DNA from: Ctena decussata
Lineage: Eukaryota; Mollusca; Bivalvia; Lucinida; Lucinidae
Assembly (NCBI GenBank): GCA_963989385.1
Contig: OZ022498.1
Span: 9,245,501 to 9,309,500 of the forward strand
DNA: 64,000 nucleotides
Direction of reading: 5' to 3'
Within the stretch, counting starts at the first letter, position 1; every line of letters begins with the position of its first letter. Of this stretch, positions 47,241 through 59,347 are shown piece by piece. The notes under the pieces were generated by a model. The model was not told where the DNA came from. It worked only from the letters and a program-made list of their open reading frames with translations, and made no database searches. Both the position numbers and the translations under genes were made by a program.

Positions 47241-48324
47241 ATAAGTTTTCTGATACTCATAAACTGAAAATAGATAATATATAGAATTCTCATTCACGAC
47301 ATTATCAGCAGCTCTGAATTTAGTGACTCCAGATCCCTGACCTAAAACTCAGAACCCTCAAAATATTGGGAGACCCTTTAAAAGGAGTAATGAGGTTTTG
47401 CTCACTGGCTCACTGAAAACAAAAGTGTAAAATATGGGAATCTGATGAACTGTCAGTAAGATCAATTGATAAAGGATCTGTCAAACAGTTCATGCATCCA
47501 TCATAACTGTTAATTTGTCAGGCCTTAATTTTCTCTTTGTTTCCTCTAACCTTTGACCTGAAGAGGTTAATCATCATGAGTTTCTCCAAATCAGACTCAG
47601 GGTCTACACTCTTTACCCATTTCATTTTATTTTTCCTTGAAAACAAAAAATGATGAAAATAAAATACTGACTTTTACATTGGAGGTTCACACACTCCACC
47701 CTACAGGTGGTGTCCCTACATGGGAGGAAATTATGAGTAAGAAAGAAATGCAAACTATTCAGGTGCAGGTTTTCACCCAAACTAAGGTTCCAAGATGAGA
47801 CTTCCTCTTGCACAAATTGACCTTCCAGACAAACCACTAGCTAGATGTAATGAAGTAGACAGCACTAATTTGACATCAAAGAGATTTCTCACCTGTCTCA
47901 CTGCCAAGATACATCTAGTAATTATTTCAAGGTGGAATATAAACTGAACCAGTTGGATACTTTCAGAAACATCAATATTTGCACAATTAGTGCTGTCTCA
48001 CATATGGAATTCTTAGGGAGGATGCAAAATTTCGACATTTTCTTTATTCTACATTAGTAGAAGGATCCTCCAAAATGTCCGTTTTTAGGTATTTAAGAAA
48101 TAGAAAATTGGCGCTAATTAATATGCTAGCTTGTCTGTGACTTGCTGTGCCACAGTCACTATTAGTTACCCCCCAGGGTTCCTCATTGTATCCTGGATAC
48201 CATGTGCCTTAATTCAAATTTGGGTAGAAATGCCAAGGCAGACAATTCAGATGACAGTCACCACTCCAACAAAATACTGTACAGCGAAAATCATCATCAC
48301 AAATGAGTCCATGCAGAAGACCAG

Positions 48325-48597
48325 GCCGGGCCGGGTAGCGCAATCGGTAGGGCACCTGACTCGTAAGTCAGAGGTCCTGGGTTCGAATCCCGGTCTGGCC
48401 ACATACTTTCGTTTCTCCTTCCGCTGATTCAAGAAGGGTAGTTGTCAGTTGCTGGCGAAAGTATGTGCACTTAGTACTGGTTAACCGCTTAGGAGGTCTA
48501 AGCCTGCCCAGGAATAGTGTGGTTAGGTTAACTGACCGTCCCGACATGACCTTGTTTGTTTACCGTGGACGTTAAGCATCACATCAACCAACCAAAC
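48325..48597 (+). mobile_element. Full-length tRNA-derived SINE (SINE-A) with 11-bp duplication
   Basis: The direct repeat CAGAAGACCAG at 48314-48324 and 48598-48608 brackets the element. The head GGCCGGGTAGCGCAATCGG, CTGACTCGTAAGTCAG and GGTTCGAATCCCGGTCTGGCC looks like a tRNA with a CGT anticodon (Thr-like), but the anticodon loop is one base short. Promoter boxes A (TAGCGCAATCGG) and B (GGTTCGAATCC) are intact. The body (CTTCCGCTGATTCAAGAAGG, TGGTTAACCGCTTAGGAGG, GGTTAACTGACCGTCC) ends CATCAACCAACCAAAC. This is the reference copy for four others here. It is a SINE, not a tRNA gene. Confidence 0.92.
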
Positions 48598-48916
48598 CAG
48601 AAGACCAGACTGATCTGAGGATGACCTAAATATGGCACCTCTCTGGTAGCCCTGCCCAGCTTTCAGCATTAAATTGTTTCAAATCAGGGAGTTTATTTTT
48701 CAACTGAAGTTGGAAAACAAGGAATGCTTTTTATTCAAATATCTCTATGTCATTAAATCAAACATTTTTATCATTTTGCAGTATCTCAATATTGACAAAA
48801 AGACCACAAGCTGTAGCCCTAATCTGACAGAAGAAGAGATAAGTTGATAAAACTCAAGTAGCTGCCTACTTCATACTTCTCTGGGCAAAAAAATAGCCAT
48901 CAGAGGAGATGGCAAA

Positions 48917-50474
48917 TCCCCCGACCGAAGACCCCCATGGGCCTTGGTAAAAAGGGTGCACTTCAAAACACATAAAAGTAATATATTGTCATTCTTTTAT
49001 GCTTCTGATTGACATTATCTGTTTAACAGATGCATGATTATCTAACACTCAGACTAAAATAGTATGCTTGACTGCTAAAAAGAAGTAATATCTCAAACAG
49101 CCGCCATATACATAAACATATAGCACATGATACATTAAACTTTCAAAAAATGTGAATAACTTCTAAACTACAAGCCCTACAAGCCTAATTTTGAGCTCTC
49201 TAGTAAGTGAATTTGGACAAAGAATCCAAATCTGGAGAAAAAAAATTTTTTTTTTTTGGTGGTTTGGTGGTGTGGGGTGGGGGGGGGGGGGATGTGGAGG
49301 GGTCAGAGAGAGTTAGGAACACTGATAAGATATCACAGCATGTTCATCAATATTTTAAAAGGTATAAGGTTATTAAAATTGTGGAGCAGGCCAGGGTTAT
49401 ACAGATATGGAGCAGAGACTCAAACAGCAGCTCAAACTACCAAAGGAAAATAACTCACAAAGTATGAATGCAAGAGTTGTCATTCATGTATGAGACAAAT
49501 CATCATGACCTGTTCTTCATAACTGTGAAGTATCATGAAAATATTTCAAACGGTATTCAAGTTATAGAGCGGACACCTAAAATCATCAAAGGGAAATAAC
49601 TCAAAAAGTAAGAAAGCAAGAGTTGTCATTCTTGTTCGCGACACATCGTCATGACCTGTTCTACATATTTGTGAAGTATCATGAAAATATTTCAAAAGGT
49701 ATTCAAGTTATAGAGCGGACACGAAATCATACCTTAAACCATCAAGGGGGAATAACTCAAAAAGTAAGGAAGCAAGAGTTGTCATTCTTGTTCACGACAC
49801 ATCAGCATGACCTGTTCTACATATCTGTGAAGTATCATGAAAATATTTCAAAAGGTATTCAAGTTATAGAGCGGACACGAAATCACACCTAAAACGATCA
49901 AGGGGAAATAACTCAAAAAGTAAGAAAGCAAAAGTTGTCACTCTTGTTCACGACACATCGTCATGGCCTGTTCTACATATCTGTGAAGTATTATGAAAAT
50001 ATTCTGAAAGGTATTCAAGTTATAGAGCGGACACGAATCTGCCAAAAAAACACACCTAAAACCATCAAGGGGAAATAACTCAAAAAGTAAGAAAGCAAGA
50101 GTTGTCATTCTTGTTCGCGACACATCGTCATGACCTGTTCTACATATCTGTGAAGTATCATGAAAATATTCCAAAGGGTATTCAAGTTACAGAGCGGACA
50201 CGAATCTGCCAAAAAACTCACCAAAGGGGAAATAACTCAAAAAGTACAATAGCAAGAGTTACCATTCTTGTACGCGACACATCGCCATGACCTGATCTAT
50301 ATAACTGTGAAGTATCATGAAAATATTCCAAAGGGTATTCAAGATATAGAGCGGACAAGAAAATGTTTACGGACGGACGGACGGCGGACGGACGGACGGA
50401 CGGACGGACGGACAGACGGACGGACGCCAGGCTCATCGCTATATCCCCCGAACCTTTCGGTCGGGGGATAAAAA
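48917..50474 (+). mobile_element. Pearl/HINE-like element with ~150-bp core
   Basis: Ends TCCCCCGACCGAAG and TTTCGGTCGGGGGATAAAAA are inverted repeats, the right one forming a CCCCCGAAC/GGTCGGGGG hairpin. About six units of roughly 150-175 bp (GGGGAAATAACTCAAAAAG, CGACACATCGTCATGACC, AAGGTATTCAAGTTATAGAG) occupy 49440-50370. A GACGGACGG microsatellite (50373-50427) comes just before the terminal hairpin. A T/G-rich tract lies near 49245-49290. Confidence 0.8.
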
Positions 50475-50890
50475 GGGGGCAGTTCTTGTCCCAGCACAAA
50501 TAGTGTAGACCCAGATCAGACTGCCCTGAGAGGTCTGATTAGGGTCTGCACTGTAACTGCTATTTCCCAAGCATATATTGACCATCTTAGAATAATTTAT
50601 TAGCATATTTTCAAATTAAGGATATTTATGGCAATCGCTAAAATGTCCTGGTATTTACGCTAATTATGGTTCTTCATATTTCTTTTAACATATTCTTGGA
50701 TTAAACTGACTAAAGTATCTATTTAGACAGCTGATTTACTCCTGTTCTCTGGAATGTTATTGAAAATATTCCATTTTGCTTAATTTTTCAGAGCAAAATA
50801 TTTACAGTTCACACTGTGACACTCTTTATAGCAAATGGACACACTTTCAAGGGAATCAACTCAGCCATTTTTATTTTTGCCAGTCCCTTG

Positions 50891-51093
50891 CAGAGCTCCA
50901 GATAAGAGGGGGTATTGAGGATAATTCAAAGATAATTTTTCTTATTTCTCAACGAAAACATATGTTGTGACCCCTCATTAGAACCGTCTCGACGAGACGG
51001 TTCTAATGATGGGTCACAAAATATGTTTTGGTGGAAAAATACAAATAATTATCCCTTAATTATCTCTGTTACCCCTTCTTATCTGGAGCACTG
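50891..51093. mobile_element. Foldback MITE, CCAGATAAG family
   Basis: AGAGCTCCAGATAAGAGG and TTCTTATCTGGAGCACT ends; centre GAACCGTCTCGACGAGACGG. The centre is a clean CpG-containing palindrome. Confidence 0.85.
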
Positions 51094-51289
51094 CCCTTGT
51101 CAATGGGAATCAATCACAGCAGAATTTAAAACAGACTACTATTTAGCAGGCCAGTGCTTGTTACCAACTGAGCAGTGTGGGGGCATGATATACTGTTCTA
51201 AGATTGCCCCCTAGACAGCTTGCTCCCCCTTCTGAGGCAAGATGAAATGGGACATCAGGGGCTACTGTAAGTAGCAGCTGTTTCAATAA

Positions 51290-51546
51290 TACATGCGCCG
51301 TAACACAAGAAAACCAACAAAGTGACATGTGTGCCCAGGGAAGACTGAGTCTGGGCAGCCGCCCAGCCTGATCAGAGTCTTTGCTGTGTGCTTAAAGGGT
51401 AGCTATGTCATAGCTAAGGGTCTAACCTGGCTCCATGAGGACAGCGAAGAGTCTCTGATCAGACTTGGTGGATGCCCAGGCTGACCTGAGTCTTCGCTGG
51501 GTGCAAATGCCACTTTGTTGGTAAAAATTGTCATGTCGCGGCTCAA
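51290..51546. mobile_element. MITE, GAGCCGCGACATGAC family
   Basis: GCGCCGTAACACAAGAAAACC at one end (diverged) and CATGTCGCGGCTCA at the other, with CCCAGGCTGACCTGAGTC and AGCCGCCCAGCCTGATCAG in the interior. Confidence 0.7.
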
Positions 51547-52149
51547 AATGATCACTGTTTTATGAGCACCTAGAGGCTGGTGGAGCAGTTATGTAATTGG
51601 TCCATGATCACACCAAAAGGAAGTATCAAATTAAATCTTCAGGTTTCCAAAAAATACTGCAAAGATCATTTAAACCAGAGATCAGGTGTTGCAACCTAAC
51701 AAACCAACATATCCGATGTTGTAAAAATAGATTAGTTCATGCAAAAATAACACTAAAAAGTGAAAAAGTGATATGAAAATTTGCAAAAACGATATCAAAT
51801 ATTGTAAAAACATTTTATTATATGATGTAAGTTCCTAAAATATTGAAACTGCACACCTGAAATTTTTTTTTATACTTTTTAAATTATACTTTTTTCAGAC
51901 CAACCATATACTGGGTTACCACTGTCAATTCTCACCTATGACTTGGTTACGAAGTTTATGATGTAAATTTTTATCCCACGGACATTTTTCTCTCATTTCA
52001 TTTTCATTCAGAAGAGAAATGCCCAAACTGTACCAGTAAACCAACACAGTGCTGAACATCCCTATCAGACTCTGTGATACAAATGGTTGCATCATCATCA
52101 TGAGAGAGCTGAAGAGTGGAGCTTGATCCAGGTCATGAGAGAGCTGAAG

Positions 52150-52351
52150 AGCGGAGCTTTATCCTGGTAAGGTGGGGTTTTGAGGATAATTCTGCAATAA
52201 TTTTTCTTATTTCTCATCAAAACATAGTGACTCCTCATTAGAACTGTCTCGGTGAGACAGTTCTAATGAAGGGGTCACAACATATTTTTCATGGAGTGTA
52301 TGGAAAATTATCCCTAATTATCTCTGTTATCTCTTCTTATCTGGAGCATTA
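52150..52351. mobile_element. Foldback MITE, CCAGATAAG family
   Basis: Centre GAACTGTCTCGGTGAGACAG and TGACTCCTCATTAG/CTAATGAAGGGGTCA arms. The left terminal block GAGAGCTGAAGAGCGGAGCTT is duplicated just upstream (52105-52150). Confidence 0.75.
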
Positions 52352-53089
52352 ATTGTCACTGAGTCTGAAAGTTTATCTGATTTTACAAAAAAAAATTAAT
52401 TAAAGGATATAAGTCAATAAGTTCTTTCTTCATAAATACATAAAGTGCTTTTTTATTTCCAACTCTGTCTGCCATGCATTTTTGTAAAATTTCTTTGTGA
52501 AATGACAATTAATCAACAGAAGCGAACAATCATACTTCAAAGGCATTTCATATCTTAAAACATACAAATTCACTTCAATAAATAAATACTGTTTGGCATG
52601 AATAGGCTGATAATGCAAACATAATTCAGTCCATTTAGGAACAACTCATTGGCTATTTACAACACAGGTTCTGCAAACAGACTACAAGTGGTAATGTCAT
52701 AAACACAGTGAAGAGGGATCAACATTGTCACTATCAGGCATACAAAATAATCCCCACGCACATTAGCCCAACCACTCCACTATCGTTGTTGCCAACAGTC
52801 AGCGCCTTCCGCATGATCTGTCACACTTTGCACGGAGACAGCTGGGACACTTTCATTCAGATTACTTAACAGCTATTCTTTCAACGAGCTATCCTGTTTC
52901 TGTTGCAAGGGTGCACCACTACAGACCCCATATTCAACAAGTATTATCTTTTCCAAGATGCTTGCCTGTGAGGATCTCTGGACCAATATTATGGTAGTGA
53001 AATGTGTCCTTCTCAACCATCAGTGGAGCTGTAACTGTCGTATAAAGCCTGACCACAGCTGGGAAACTCAAAAGCATATGCAACCATCT

Positions 53090-53770
53090 ACTCATGTACT
53101 AGATAATTCATGTCTACAGTTCCTGAACACTTTATTAGTTCATGAGCTTTTCAATGACCAGGACAGTTTTATCACTGCCCTTTTAGTTCATGAGCTATTC
53201 ATGAAATAGGAATGAACCAACTCAATAAACTACTAATGAAATGATTAATTCATAGATAATCTGAATAAAGACTGTTCAGCCACCAAAATTCCTGAGCCAG
53301 ATTCATAAACACTAGTTCATGAACCATTCATTAAATAGAGAACACTACTTCGTGAACTATGCATGAAATTGAGTTTATGAACGATTCATTGATTGATTGA
53401 TTTATTGCTTTACGTCCACGGTAAACAACTACGGTCATGTCAGGACGGTCAGTTAACCTAACCACACTATTCCTGGGCAGGCTTAGACCTCCTAAGCGGT
53501 TAACCAGTACTAAGTGCATAATTATTACTTTTGCCAGTAACTGACACCTGCCGAAGGAGAAACGAAAGTATGTGGCCAGACCGGGTATCAAACCGAGGAC
53601 CAAGGACTTATGAGTCAGGTGCCCTACCGATTGCGCTACGCGGCCCAAAGGACAAGATAATTTATGAACTGCATCTTGGCAGCCATGGACTATTCATGAA
53701 AAAAGTTCATGAATAATTCAAGAACTATTCTGTTCATGAAAAATTCATGAACCATTCATGATGCAAGGTG
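53090..53770. repeat. Field of TTCATGAA words, split by a SINE
   Basis: GTTCATGAGCT, ATTCATGAAA, GTTCATGAACC and similar words recur more than fifteen times on both sides of the SINE at 53386-53645. Each is its own reverse complement. I see no defined ends. Confidence 0.65.
53386..53645 (-). mobile_element. SINE-A copy with tRNA-like head (minus)
   Basis: Reverse complement of 48325-48597: ACGTCCACGGTAAACAAC, GTCAGTTAACCTAACCACAC, GGCCAGACCGGGTATCAAACC and CCTACCGATTGCGCTACGCG. The anticodon region reads TGACTCATAAGTC in gene orientation. TTTATGAAC occurs near both sides (about 53373 and 53660), but the surrounding repeat makes a duplication ambiguous. Confidence 0.85.
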
Positions 53771-54484
53771 TCCTAATACTTGTATTTCATGTATTTCATG
53801 GTAGTGTGCTAAATGACTGTCTAAACAATCATGATGCCCCAAACTGTATGTCAAAGATAACAAATATCTAACAAATATTCAACCAGCTTATGATTTATTA
53901 TTTTTTCTCATCAAACAGGACATTAAAGACTTCACTAGAGGCCTACATAGGTATAAACTGAGAGATAAATCTAAGCATATTAGTCCCAATGGAACATCAA
54001 AATGCTGTAAATCTTGATAAAAGCATTTTGAAATGACATAAAAAGTATACTAGTAGGTGTGAAGAAGAACAAATCAGATGATTCAGATGCTTCCAGGAAT
54101 ATCTGTCATACAAAATTTAGCTGGAACAATTACTAAGTTCCAGCTAAATATTGAATGACAGATATAAGTTGCAGCTAAATACTGTATGACAGATATTTCT
54201 GATAAACCAGTGTAGACATACATTATACTGCTCCAGAAATGAAAATGATCAGGGTATACAGAGCATGTTTATCAAACCAACCACATGAGACCAACTTAGG
54301 GTGAATCGGATACACTTTCCAGCGAAGCAACTCTGCCATTTTCATTTATGCCTCCTAAACTCTAAAGGGAATTTGCTCCTCTAGGAACAAACAGTTTCCC
54401 TTTTAGAGTTAACCCCAATTTGAAAGGGCTTTGTTCTCCTGGGAAGAAACAGGAAGTCAGAAAAGTAGTCCTCCTTTGCTGAAA

Positions 54485-54653
54485 AGGAGCGGCTGTAGCG
54501 TAGTGGATAACACTCCAGACTACCAATCCAGGGGTCGCAAGTTCGATCCCCCGCTTCTCCGGTCTTTCGGATGAGACTTTAAACCGAGGTCCCGTCTCCA
54601 TATGACCTCGTTGTTGGTGGGACGTTAAACCCGAGTTCACTCACTCACTCACA
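54485..54653 (+). mobile_element. tRNA-derived SINE (SINE-D) with 9-bp duplication
   Basis: Flanked by TTGCTGAAA at 54476-54484 and 54654-54662. Head GGAGCGGCTGTAGCGTAGTG (A box) and GTTCGATCCCCCGCTTCTCC (B box and acceptor arm), body CGGTCTTTCGGATGAGAC, CCGAGGTCCCGTCTCC, GGGACGTTAAACCCGAG and TTCACTCACTCACTCACA. It sits in a repeat of the AAAGCAACTCTGCCATTTTC family. Confidence 0.88.
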
Positions 54654-54825
54654 TTGCTGAAATGGCGGAAAACAAGAGGTGTCATGATCCATACCCTTAA
54701 CTGACCTTGAGAGTTCATTAGTGAACGAAGTTGGCAAAAAGCATGTAGAAATATATTAATGGTGTCCAAATCCAGCCATAATTCTATCAAATTATACTTT
54801 TCTCATAAAATTCTACACAAAACCA

Positions 54826-54895
54826 TATGCCACCTGCGTGTGACCTGAGATATTTATACTTATAGAATAATGTTTTGTTCTGTTCTGTTCAAAAC
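54826..54895 (+). mobile_element. LINE 3' end fragment
   Basis: TGCCACCTGCGTGTGACCTG, then TTATAGAATAATG and GTTCTGTTCTGTTC, a diverged copy of the LINE tail at 34745-34805. Confidence 0.7.
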
Positions 54896-55317
54896 AGGGA
54901 TTGAGGGATCCCATCAGTTCTAAGAATTGCCTCAAGTTGATAGGGTGAGTGGACTTCAATCAAATTCAGAGGTGAAAAAGCTATTAGAACAGGGTAATAG
55001 TTTATGCATGCGCTAATGTCATGTGAGTTTAATATTAGGTCACACCTGTATGCAGACAGGGTATCAATAAAAGATGTTGCCAAATTTATCATTATTTCAA
55101 TACACCAGGTTCCTCATTGTCTGAGGTATATTGACCTGCCAATAAGAAATTCTACCTATTTCGTCCAAATTTGGGGCAATATTAATTTCAGTAATGTCCT
55201 CTGCCAAATCTGCCCTAAATATTTGAGCACCTCAACTATTGCTGTAATGGATGCTTCCACTTTCAAATTTGGACAAGTCCATTTCCCTGTCAGGGGTTGC
55301 TTTATAAAACTGCTGAC

Positions 55318-55383
55318 TAACACTGTAGACCTTGATCAGACTGCTCCCTAGGAGCAGTCTGATCTGGGTCTACACTGTTTGCT
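55318..55383. repeat. AAACAGTGTAGA-type hairpin
   Basis: AACACTGTAGACCTTGATC and GATCTGGGTCTACACTGTT around CAGACTGCTCC/GGAGCAGTCTG; a near-perfect copy. Confidence 0.8.
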
Positions 55384-56422
55384 TAAGAACAGTCCAAACA
55401 GTCAGGGTAAAGTAAGAGGGTATCCCATTATATTACACAATAAAGGAAATAATTTGAGACCATTACAATGATATACCTTGATTTTCAAGATTTAAGAGCT
55501 CGAAAGTTACTTGAAGTTGCAATTTTCTTTTAAGCAATACTTGTTCACATACAGAATATTGGTCTGACAGCACTTTACCCATCATATACAAAAAATTAAA
55601 CCAAAACATCCAGGGGATGCGTAGGTCCATGCCAACATGGATGCCAAGGCAACAACAATAACTCTTCCACAGTACTTTTGTACAGGTGAGCTAAAAAGTA
55701 CTCTGAATTCATAATTAAAATCTAAATGAGTTCCTTCAAGAGCAGAGAACACAATCAGAAGAAGGAACATGGGCAAGACTATGTTAGTTTCGGTTAATGA
55801 AGCCTCCTCAGTATAAGTACCCTTAAAGCTAAAGGGGTTCAAGTCCCTCTCAGCCACAAAGCTGTGATCTGAATCCTACTTAAAATGAATTCATGACCTG
55901 GCACAATGCACTGTCATATTCTCATTATTCAAGATTAAAATGAGTTGAGTGTTAGCATGAGGAAACAGTTAGTTTCCCTCATCCTAAGCAAGCCATAATC
56001 ACCTACAAACAATTTTGAACTCAACTGACATCCTGACTATGAGCAATTCATTGTTTTGAAGTGTCAGCAACAGGTCCTGCTGTCACGCCTACATTTTCAA
56101 GTCATTCTACACATCTGCCAATACAATTTTCCGCTTTTACCTGCGCCAGTAAACACCTGAGCGATGAGCCACGATTATTTTTTGTCACCTATACATCCAC
56201 AAAGCACTGTTTGTCATTATCATATTCTATTTCACAGATAACGGAGGTCATGACCTCAATTTAATTTACCTGTAATTTGAATGTTTTTCATTTGAAAAAT
56301 TAATGATTTATGGCATACTTTCTACTTTTTTAATTTTTCAATTTTTATGAAGATTATTAAAATACTTGCACAACAGTGTCCTGTCTTGATTTTTTGGAAC
56401 AGTATTGTATTTCTTACAAGAC

Positions 56423-56545
56423 AGTGTTTTTCCCTTCCAAAACAATCTCAAAGATCTAGATCTGTCTTAGGATTTAGATTTTTTGGCTTGTTGTAAGATA
56501 GATCTGATTTTTGGAATTGTTTTAGAGGGGAAAACCCCATCTCAT
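56423..56545. mobile_element. Foldback element with AAAGATCTAGATC arms
   Basis: GTTTTTCCCTTCCAAAACAA and TTGTTTTAGAGGGGAAAAC ends with TCAAAGATCTAGATCTG inside; second copy of 1281-1380. Confidence 0.65.
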
Positions 56546-56786
56546 AGCTTACCTATGTAACACTGATTTAGATATATTTGGGATCATTATATATTTGGGA
56601 TCATTCTACTGATGGAAAAACAATGCTTTACAGCCTCATAAATGATGTAATTGAACCTTGTGTGGGTTGGCAATGGGAGTTCCAGTAAATGAGATATTTA
56701 TGAATAATATTCAGCCAAAACTGGAATAAATTCAACACATATTCACCATCTGACTAATAAATTTTATAGTAAATGGTCAACAATGC

Positions 56787-56993
56787 AGAGCTCTAGATAA
56801 GAGGGGTATTTGATGATAATTGAGGGATTTTTTTTTTATTTCTCATTGAAACCATCATGTTGTGACCCCTCATCTGAACCGTCTCACTGAGACTGTTCAG
56901 ATGAGGGGTCATAACATATGTTTTTGTGCAGAATTAACAAAAATCATCCCTAATTATCGATCACTAAATACTCCCTCTTATGTAAAGCTCTGA
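56787..56993. mobile_element. Foldback MITE, CCAGATAAG family
   Basis: AGAGCTCTAGATAAGAGGGG and CTCTTATGTAAAGCTCT ends, GTGACCCCTCATCTGAACC and GTTCAGATGAGGGGTCA arms. Confidence 0.85.
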
Positions 56994-57811
56994 CCATAGT
57001 CGATTTTGGTAAAACTCAGCAGCAACCTTTAAGAAGCTGACTTTCGGTTACAACCCACAAGACTCAATTTTCAGCCATCAAAACAATAGAATGTTTGCTA
57101 TTGTCCAGTATCAAACTTGTTTTGATGGCTGATTTGTTGTAAATTTGGCTTTGCCTATCTATATAGGGAATAATAAAGCAGCAAGCTGCCAAAAGTTAGC
57201 ATTATATTAATGGCTACTTTCTACCAAGGCAACAAAAAATCTAACATTACTGTAATCTGAAACTGTTCTTTCATACATCTCCCTTCAAACTCAAAATTTT
57301 GAATTTCATAATGACCTAACACTTTTTCTTTCCTCATTTATCAAACTCCATCATTTCACACTAGTTTAAATTAATCTGCTTTTTTGAAATTTACTTTTCT
57401 CATTCTTTAAAATGATTTATGAGCCTCTACTTACCTCTGATTTAGTGATGATAATGTCAAGGGTAATCACTCTTAACGAACTTAACTTGGAAGAGTATGT
57501 CAACTCTCAACAATTTAATCTCGTAAATTTGAACAAATGTACATTTTTTCTTTTGCATCTCAGTGACAATGCCAAAAATGTGTAACATACAATATCAGGC
57601 ACTAGTTATAATACTCTAAATTTATTACTTTTAAGTTCTATCTCAAACTGAAGTCAGATGTAGACTTTTTTTTGCTGACAAAGTGTTGCTGTCCTCTTTC
57701 AATGGTTTCCAATCAGCAATGGACATGGCATGATAACAGATAATGCCCCAATATTCCTAAATAATAACTACATAAAATTCAGCATAATATATAAAGAGGA
57801 TCTTACATGAG

Positions 57812-57928
57812 TGCCCATGTATTATTGAATTTATTAAACAAGTTGGGGAAAAAGATAAGATGCGAGGCTCTGCCGAGCATCTTATCTTTTTTTTCCAACG
57901 AGTTTAATAAATTCAGTAATACAGGGGC
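57812..57928. mobile_element. Hairpin element, GAATTTATTAAAC arms
   Basis: GCCCATGTATTATTGAAT and ATTCAGTAATACAGGGGC are the outer arms, AAAGATAAGATGCGAGGC and GAGCATCTTATCTTTT the inner ones, loop TCTGCC. It is followed by a CpG-containing stretch (57950-58160) with repeated ACGTCA/CGTCAT words that may belong to the same element. Confidence 0.75.
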
Positions 57929-58817
57929 ACGAATGCAAGATTCTATTTATCATATGACACTAAAATCGCATTTTATTAGCAAATTTTGCACTAAAACGTC
58001 ACCATTTCGCCATTAGAAAACGCGTCATTTTATGAACGTCATCGCATTACGTTACGACGTAATTTGCATATTTAATCCACTAGTGGATTATCGTTTTTAA
58101 TGCATGGCTTTATTACACTCTCAGATGCGACGTCATATGATAAACTTCTTTAAAACATATTACTGAATACAAACTCTTGAATCTGTCAACAAATTTTCTT
58201 TCCATCATGTCAAAACCTGTTTTTTGAAGAGCCATAAATATCTAATTATCACATATTTCATCAATTTTTCTGGAGCCAAAAGTGATCTAAGATGGAAGTC
58301 TCCTTTCATCAGCTCAGCCATAAAGCAGGAGAATACTGTGCCTTATTCCAACTATGGTATTTAAGGGAATTACCAAAGAACCAAACTGGACTACCTATCT
58401 GTCTACCTGATGACCTGGACACAGGTCTTCATTAATTGTTTGTCATTCTTGTTTTACAGTTACCGTACATCAGTTCATCAGCAGAGACCAGATTACAAAG
58501 AGGTGCACTCTGGTCTGAGTCTCAACTGAACAAACCTATCATTATGGCATCATTTCTGTGTTGCTTAAATCATGACATCAGAAAGTGGAGCAGAAATTTC
58601 TAACAATACTACCTTTTGATATCATAGTAACTAGAGACAATGTGTGACTAGTGACAATATCACCTACTTTGACTAGTGACATTACTGCCTTCTCATATGG
58701 TCACTAGTGACCATAGCAAAGAAAATTATTAATGGTTACTAGAGACCATTATTGTAAGCTAGCAATGTCACTACTTTTTAACATGCTCTGGCTCTGAAAA
58801 AGCATACTCACATACAG

Positions 58818-59347
58818 TCCCCTGCGAAATTTGTTCTAGAACTAACATAAAGTTTTTGAACGTTCAAGAACTTTAGTTGAACCTTTAGAACTGTTCTAGA
58901 ACTGATAAAACAGTTCTTGAACTGTGGTTCTGGAACCTGAATCGTTCTTGAACACTGGTAATTTGTTCTAGAACTAATATCAAGTTCTTGAATGTTCAAA
59001 AACCTTTTGTTGAACCTTTAGAACTGTTCTTGAACTGATAAAACAACTGTTCTTGAACTGTGGTTCTGGAACCAGAATTGTTCTTGAATTCTGGTTCTAA
59101 AACTATGAGATCTGTAATAGAGCATTTATTCTAGAACTAAACCAGTTCTTAAACTGATCTGCATTCAAACAACATTCAAATGGTTCTTGAACAGTAGTCA
59201 CTAAGTCACAAAAGTGAAAGAACAACTAATTCAAGAACTTTAGTTCTTGAACTTCAAGTTCTAGAATGGCAATTTAATGTTCAAGAACGATTCTAGAACT
59301 AGTTCAAGAACTGTTCTAAAATGATTTCTTGAATTCCTCACAGGGGA
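58818..59347. mobile_element. Foldback element of GTTCTAGAAC / GTTCAAGAAC words
   Basis: Ends TCCCCTGCGAAATT and TTCCTCACAGGGGA form imperfect terminal repeats. Between them TTCTAGAACT and TTCTTGAACTG words recur dozens of times, including a duplicated ~135-bp block (58838 and 58965 onward). No coding capacity. Confidence 0.75.

Noticed and set aside
48327..48402. Possible tRNA-Thr(CGT) gene
   Set aside because: The anticodon loop is short and the sequence runs straight into a SINE body inside an 11-bp target duplication; it is a SINE head.
54486..54560. Possible tRNA gene
   Set aside because: A and B boxes are good, but the anticodon stem does not pair and a SINE body follows within a 9-bp duplication.
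55582..55857. Frame with MFLLLIVFSALEG, considered as the missing DDR signal peptide exon
   Set aside because: Hydrophobic stretch is suggestive, but no GT donor in the needed phase follows it, and the region ends in a pearl/HINE-like terminal scrap (ACAGGTGAGCTAAAAAG).
57434..57500. Minus-strand GTAAGTAGAGG donor, tried as the end of an upstream exon
   Set aside because: The sequence before it is not hydrophobic and does not give the phase required by the exon at 31872.
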